Part shown: positions 16,558 to 19,678 of the stretch, piece after piece
Numbering within the stretch: position 1 is the first letter of the stretch
Layout of the letters: each line of letters opens with the position of its first letter
NCBI GenBank assembly: GCA_900546465.1
Contig: URCX01000016.1
Coordinates: 1 to 19,678 of the forward strand
DNA length: 19,678 nucleotides
Direction of reading: 5' to 3'
Origin: an uncultured Bacteroidota bacterium
Lineage (GTDB): Bacteria > Bacteroidota > Bacteroidia > Bacteroidales > P3
Notes under the pieces: generated by a model
What the model saw: only the letters and a program-made list of their open reading frames with translations
Told to the model about the DNA's origin: nothing
Databases searched by the model: none
Position numbers and translations under genes: made by a program

Positions 16558-16848
16558 ATGCAAGAACAACTTAACAACACCGAGAAAGATATGTTAAAGG
16601 TAAGGATTTGTGTAGGAACATACTGTTATATCGCAGGAGGGCATAAATTGGCAAAAATGAAAAAGAACCTGCCTGTTGAACTCAAAGACAAAGTCGAAAT
16701 CATCGGCTCTGCATGCTTAGGCTGCCATGAACATGAAGGCGTGGCGAAACCACCATACGTAAAAGTTGAAGACGTAGTGATAGAAGAATGCACCGAAGAC
16801 AAATTGCTGGACGAAATCTATAAGCAACTCGGTTTGGAAAGAAAATAG
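16558..16848 (+). CDS. Thioredoxin-like [2Fe-2S] ferredoxin, second copy with atypical cysteine spacing
   Basis: A 96-residue relative of the protein at 15659, with the same fold pattern: RICVGTYC (C18, C23), a helix, EIIGSACLGCHEHEG (C53, C56), then PPYVKVEDVVI. The first cysteine pair has the usual four-residue spacing. The second pair is C-x2-C rather than the C-x3-C of canonical NuoE-like ferredoxins, and is followed by His-Glu-His-Glu. The DNA reads cleanly through this site without a sign of frameshift. Cluster binding is probable but not certain. An alternative ATG at 16591 would give a shorter N-terminus beginning MLKVRICVG. It lies between the SpoIIE-tail gene (25 bases) and the hydrogenase (36 bases), and is probably an electron-transfer or sensing partner of that hydrogenase. 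Confidence 0.85.
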   Translation: MQEQLNNTEKDMLKVRICVGTYCYIAGGHKLAKMKKNLPVELKDKVEIIGSACLGCHEHEGVAKPPYVKVEDVVIEECTEDKLLDEIYKQLGLERK

Positions 16849-16884
16849 AAACGACGAATTATAAACAAAACAAAACAAGTAAAA

Positions 16885-18306
16885 ATGGCAATCAATAATG
16901 CAGTAGAAATTCGCAGAGAGATATTGACGCGTTTGGCACGTCTTATCCTGAATGACGAATTGGAAGAAAAGATAGACAGAATACCTTTGGAGATGAGACC
17001 AAAGAAACACGGAGCTACCATACGTTGCTGCGTGCATAAGGAAAGAGCAGTTGTCAAATACAAAGTGATGGCACTATTAGGCTTTAATGTCTATGACGAA
17101 AAATACGAATTGGACACTCTTTCACACTATGTGAAACTAAGAGAGACCGCAGACAAGACACCTGTAATGATGACAGTTGTCGATGAGGCATGTTCCGCAT
17201 GTGTAAAGACCAATTACATAGTTACCAACCTATGCCGTGCCTGCGTAGCAAGACCATGTACATACGCCTGCAAAAAAGGAGCAATCACAGTAGGAAAACA
17301 AGCTTACATAGACCCCGACAAGTGTGTGAACTGCGGAATGTGTAAGGAAGCATGTCCTTACCATGCAATCATATACCAACCCGTACCATGTGAAGAAAGC
17401 TGCCCTGTCGGAGCAATATCCAAAGATGAAAACGGAGTAGAGCATATAGACCCTGAAAAATGTATCTATTGCGGCAAATGTATGGTCGCATGTCCTTTCG
17501 GAGCAATCTTCGAGAAGAGCTTCATGATAGACATCTTCCGTGATATAAAAGCCGGCAAGAAAGTTGTGGCAATGGTAGCACCGTCATTGGGCGGACAATT
17601 CAAAGTCGAATACGGAAAAGTACTCACAGGCATAAAGAAACTCGGCTTCTCCGATGTAGTCGAAGTAGCATTGGGAGCCAATATTACAACAAAGAACGAA
17701 GCAGGAGAATTTTTGGAACGCTTGGAAGAGGGAGCCTCTTTCATGACCACATCATGCTGCCCAAGCTGGATGAACCTTGTCCGCAAACACATTCCTGAAA
17801 TGCAACAATACGTTTCCACAACCTATTCCCCTATGGTTTACACCGCAAAATACGTCAAAGACCAAGACCCCGAAGCCGTTACCGTCATGGTTGCCCCATG
17901 CGTCGGCAAGCGTAGCGAAAGCTATCTGTACAAGGATTTGGTGGACTACGTCATAAGCTATGAGGAATTGGAAGCCTTGTTCAAGGCAATGGATCTGGAC
18001 TTGGAAAGCCTTGAACCAACCGTTTTGGATCCTAACATAGCAGGACACGGCAGAGGATTTGCGATGATAAACGGAGTAACCGAATCGGTTAAAGTCGTTG
18101 CACCTGACCCTAATGTCATAAAAGAAGTGGTTATAGACGGTTTGAACAAACAAGTAATCCGTCAGTTGAAGCAATACGCCAAAGAAGGCAAATGTCCGGG
18201 CAACTTCATAGAAATCATGTCATGCCCCGGCGGTTGCGTCAACGGTTGCGACACAATCAACAACCCAAAAACCGCAGCCCGTCAAATACTACCGACAACC
18301 AAGTAA
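16885..18306 (+). CDS. hydA: Monomeric [FeFe] hydrogenase, group B-like
   Basis: Catalyses reversible reduction of protons to H2. The H domain carries L1 TSCCPSW (289-295, with proton-relay Cys291 and ligand Cys292), L2 APCVGKRSE (337-345, ligand Cys339) and L3 EIMSCPGGC (443-451, ligands Cys447 and Cys451). The accessory N-terminal half is cysteine-rich: CSAC (103-106), CRACVARPCTYAC (117-129), CVNCGMCKEAC (147-157), CEESC (169-173) and CIYCGKCMVAC (193-203). These support at least two ferredoxin-like [4Fe-4S] clusters and probably more. At 473 residues it lacks the plant-type [2Fe-2S] domain of clostridial CpI. The overall pattern, including APC for MPC, resembles the monomeric group B enzymes such as CpIII; that sub-group call is by memory. 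No signal peptide is seen, so it is cytoplasmic. HydE, HydF and HydG maturases are not in the window. Confidence 0.95.
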   Translation: MAINNAVEIRREILTRLARLILNDELEEKIDRIPLEMRPKKHGATIRCCVHKERAVVKYKVMALLGFNVYDEKYELDTLSHYVKLRETADKTPVMMTVVDEACSACVKTNYIVTNLCRACVARPCTYACKKGAITVGKQAYIDPDKCVNCGMCKEACPYHAIIYQPVPCEESCPVGAISKDENGVEHIDPEKCIYCGKCMVACPFGAIFEKSFMIDIFRDIKAGKKVVAMVAPSLGGQFKVEYGKVLTGIKKLGFSDVVEVALGANITTKNEAGEFLERLEEGASFMTTSCCPSWMNLVRKHIPEMQQYVSTTYSPMVYTAKYVKDQDPEAVTVMVAPCVGKRSESYLYKDLVDYVISYEELEALFKAMDLDLESLEPTVLDPNIAGHGRGFAMINGVTESVKVVAPDPNVIKEVVIDGLNKQVIRQLKQYAKEGKCPGNFIEIMSCPGGCVNGCDTINNPKTAARQILPTTK

Positions 18307-18340
18307 ACAAGTGTAATACACAAGTAGAATGACGAAGAAA

Positions 18341-18390
18341 GGACGCTCTCGTTAAAGCCCATGGCATTACTATGAGTGTCCTCTCTTTTT
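18341..18390 (+). terminator. Terminator of the hydrogenase operon
   Basis: GGACGCTC (18341-18348) pairs with GAGTGTCC (18374-18381) through one G-U pair, and is flanked by an A-rich tract upstream and TCTCTTTTT downstream (18382-18390). The loop is long (25 bases). It lies 34 bases after the hydrogenase stop codon. Confidence 0.65.
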
Positions 18391-18422
18391 ATATCGAGAC
18401 AAACACAGACATAAACGCAACC

Positions 18423-18614
18423 ATGAAAAAAATAATAATCCAAGCCCTTTCCTTCGGAATAATCTTTTGGGCAATCTATCCCCTTGTCTCATTCCTTTTC
18501 GACCGGAAGTGGGATACTTCATCATACAACCTTACCACCCTGCTAAGCGGTATTGTATCAGGCTTTCTGTACGCCTTTTTGATGAAGTGGATAGAGAAAA
18601 TGAAAAAGTCATGA
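18423..18614 (+). CDS. Small two-helix membrane protein, unknown function
   Basis: A 63-residue predicted inner-membrane protein. It starts MKKIIIQALSFG, with a first hydrophobic helix at about residues 4-25 (containing FWAIYPLV), a short polar loop FDRKWDTSSYN, a second helix at about 36-54 (LLSGIVSGFLYAFLM), and a lysine-rich C-terminus (KWIEKMKKS). Positive charges at both ends suggest both termini are cytoplasmic. The frame extends to an ATG at 18372, but that start lies inside the terminator stem of the hydrogenase operon and adds polar residues before a normal membrane-protein start, so 18423 was preferred. I do not recognise the family. It lies beyond the terminator, so it is probably not part of the hydrogenase operon. 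It could be a short chance frame, but two clean helices and basic ends argue for a real gene. Confidence 0.6.
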   Translation: MKKIIIQALSFGIIFWAIYPLVSFLFDRKWDTSSYNLTTLLSGIVSGFLYAFLMKWIEKMKKS

Positions 18615-18684
18615 CAAAGGACGGTATTTTTCGATTTGTCGAATAACCGACCTGAGACAGAGTAAAGAAATAAACACACAAACC

Positions 18685-18722
18685 AAGCCCCTGCCGACAC
18701 AATCGACAGGGGCTTTCATTTT
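18685..18722 (+). terminator. Rho-independent terminator between the small membrane protein gene and dinD
   Basis: AAGCCCCTG (18685-18693) and CAGGGGCTT (18707-18715) form a perfect 9-base stem that can extend across one mismatch by a CG step. A T-rich tail (TCATTTTTG) follows on the plus strand. On the minus strand the tail is poorer in T, but the hairpin may also stop dinD transcription. Confidence 0.8.
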
Positions 18723-18738
18723 TGTAAAACGCCCTTTC

Positions 18739-19605
18739 TCAATATTTTTTCGGCAATTTATCAGAAGACTTTTCGATTTTCCTTTCATTGCTTACAACTC
18801 TGCGTTCAACCTTTTTGATATCCTCGGCAGGAGGAAGATTTTCCGGTTTGATACCTCGCTCTCCCAACATCTGACGAACACTTATATTGTTCTGTATATG
18901 CTCTGTGGATATGTTCTGTTCACCATATAAATCTTTCTGCTCCACATTATAGTTTGTCATTTCTGTCGCCAAATTCTTTGCTGCGATGGTAAGCGTTGGC
19001 AAGAAATCAGCCAAAGGGCGAGTCGATTTAATGCCCAATCGTAATTTCATGTCTTCGGTGGTGTTTCCGCCGAATAAAGCCGTATCACCTTTTGAGCGAA
19101 TACGCCCGAAGCCTCTGTCATCGACCCCGCGTTCATATATGTTGCGAGACAACTGCTTTTCCGACATACGTAAACGTTCACGAGTCTCCAAACGGGATAA
19201 TTGTTGCAAATGTTCTGCTATCAGTTCCGCTTTACGGGTTTGCAAAGCAAAATACCCCTGTGCAAAAGCAACCTCTTCTTTCTTGGAGTCTCCATTCTGA
19301 GCGATAAGATAACAGGCAAAACGTGTCAGCATGAAATCTTTTACCTCACGTTTTGCCCCACTTCCTAATTCAACCATTTTCGTGAACTCACGAAAATGGT
19401 CATCGAGATTGACTTTCTGTGATTTGCATGATTCCATCGCCCTGTTTATGGCAAGGAGAAAGTTCTCCCATCTGGCATATCCCAAAACGAACTGAAGCTC
19501 CCGAGCAAACCACACCTCTATTTGCTCCTTTTCATCATCGCTCTTAACGAAATGCGTAATCTCATTAAAGGATGCAGTATGACGATTGATTTTCTGTATA
19601 TCCAT
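18739..19605 (-). CDS. dinD: DNA damage-inducible protein D (DinD)
   Basis: The 288-residue product matches the DinD family in length and pattern. An N-terminal BRO/KilA-N-like domain spans about 12-125, with the landmarks VWFARELQFVLGYARWENF, DDHFREFTKMVELGSGAKREVKDF and RFACYLIAQNGD followed by AFAQGYFALQTRKAE. The C-terminal half contains LFGGNTTEDMKLRLGI and RPLADFLPTLTIAAKNLATEMTNYNV, then a charged tail ending SSDKLPKKY. E. coli DinD is SOS-induced and inhibits RecA-mediated strand exchange; many Bacteroidota carry homologues whose regulation is unstudied. No LexA-type operator could be recognised in the 73 bases upstream that are visible. It is monocistronic, faces the small membrane protein gene, and has a consensus -7 box 30 bases before the start. 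The ATG at 19605 is the only start that retains the conserved N-terminus. Confidence 0.9.
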   Translation of the reverse strand: MDIQKINRHTASFNEITHFVKSDDEKEQIEVWFARELQFVLGYARWENFLLAINRAMESCKSQKVNLDDHFREFTKMVELGSGAKREVKDFMLTRFACYLIAQNGDSKKEEVAFAQGYFALQTRKAELIAEHLQQLSRLETRERLRMSEKQLSRNIYERGVDDRGFGRIRSKGDTALFGGNTTEDMKLRLGIKSTRPLADFLPTLTIAAKNLATEMTNYNVEQKDLYGEQNISTEHIQNNISVRQMLGERGIKPENLPPAEDIKKVERRVVSNERKIEKSSDKLPKKY

Positions 19606-19634
19606 ATCTCAGCCTGCTTTACAATCTCAAAGCA

Positions 19635-19642
19635 CAAAGGTA
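19635..19642 (-). promoter_or_regulatory. Bacteroidota-type -7 promoter box for dinD
   Basis: TACCTTTG on the minus strand matches TAnnTTTG. Transcription from it would begin near 19628, giving a leader of about 23 bases to the dinD ATG. The expected -33 position falls within the window but shows no TTG. Confidence 0.55.
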
Positions 19643-19678
19643 ATACAAATCATGTAAAAACACTATACGAACTATCTC

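Noticed and set aside
18622..18649. Imperfect inverted repeat CGGT...TCGA-tttg-TCGA...ACCG
   Set aside because: Too many mismatches and unequal arms for a confident operator or terminator. The stronger hairpin just downstream at 18685-18715 explains termination.

Overview
The window looks like chromosome of an anaerobic Bacteroidota member, most likely order Bacteroidales. The evidence is gene content plus promoter style. Gene content: a Bacteroides-type three-subunit succinate dehydrogenase/fumarate reductase, a PorE-like type IX secretion protein, the short Bacteroidota form of arginine decarboxylase, and a monomeric [FeFe] hydrogenase. Promoters: TAnnTTTG -7 boxes lie just upstream of six genes. 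I cannot name the genus. No rRNA, tRNA, CRISPR array, insertion sequence or prophage was seen, and no gene-free stretch exceeds about 270 bases.

Layout. 1-911 (minus): the 5' part of a universal stress protein gene cut by the window edge, preceded by recR. 1141-2586 (plus): a sodium:solute symporter, meeting an FKBP-type lipoprotein (2676-3425, minus) at a shared bidirectional terminator. 3613-7018 (plus): arginine decarboxylase followed by porE. 7061-8098 (minus): a YhcG/DUF1016 PDDEXK nuclease. 8372-12002 (minus): sdhC-sdhA-sdhB with its own promoter and terminator. 12141-18306 (plus): a tightly packed run of recJ, ettA and a four-gene hydrogenase module (2Fe-2S protein, SpoIIE-tail domain protein, second 2Fe-2S protein, [FeFe] hydrogenase), closed by a terminator. 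18423-18614 (plus): a small two-helix membrane protein. 18739-19605 (minus): dinD.

How they fit together. The fumarate reductase/succinate dehydrogenase and the hydrogenase suggest a fermenter that disposes of electrons by making succinate and handling H2. The hydrogenase is not accompanied by a NuoF-like NADH subunit, so its partner is probably ferredoxin, perhaps through the two small 2Fe-2S proteins. RecR, RecJ, DinD and the YhcG nuclease relate to DNA repair or DNA processing but are not one operon.

The most interesting part is the hydrogenase module at 15659-18306. Its SpoIIE-type protein consists only of the C-terminal domain, with no PP2C phosphatase domain. One of its 2Fe-2S proteins has a shortened cysteine spacing, and the hydrogenase has APC in place of the usual MPC in the second H-cluster motif. 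Two other genes show domain-level oddities: SdhC has a soluble insert of about 70 residues, and the C-terminal OmpA-like domain of PorE has lost its peptidoglycan-binding core. All family calls were made by reading protein sequences; no database search was run.
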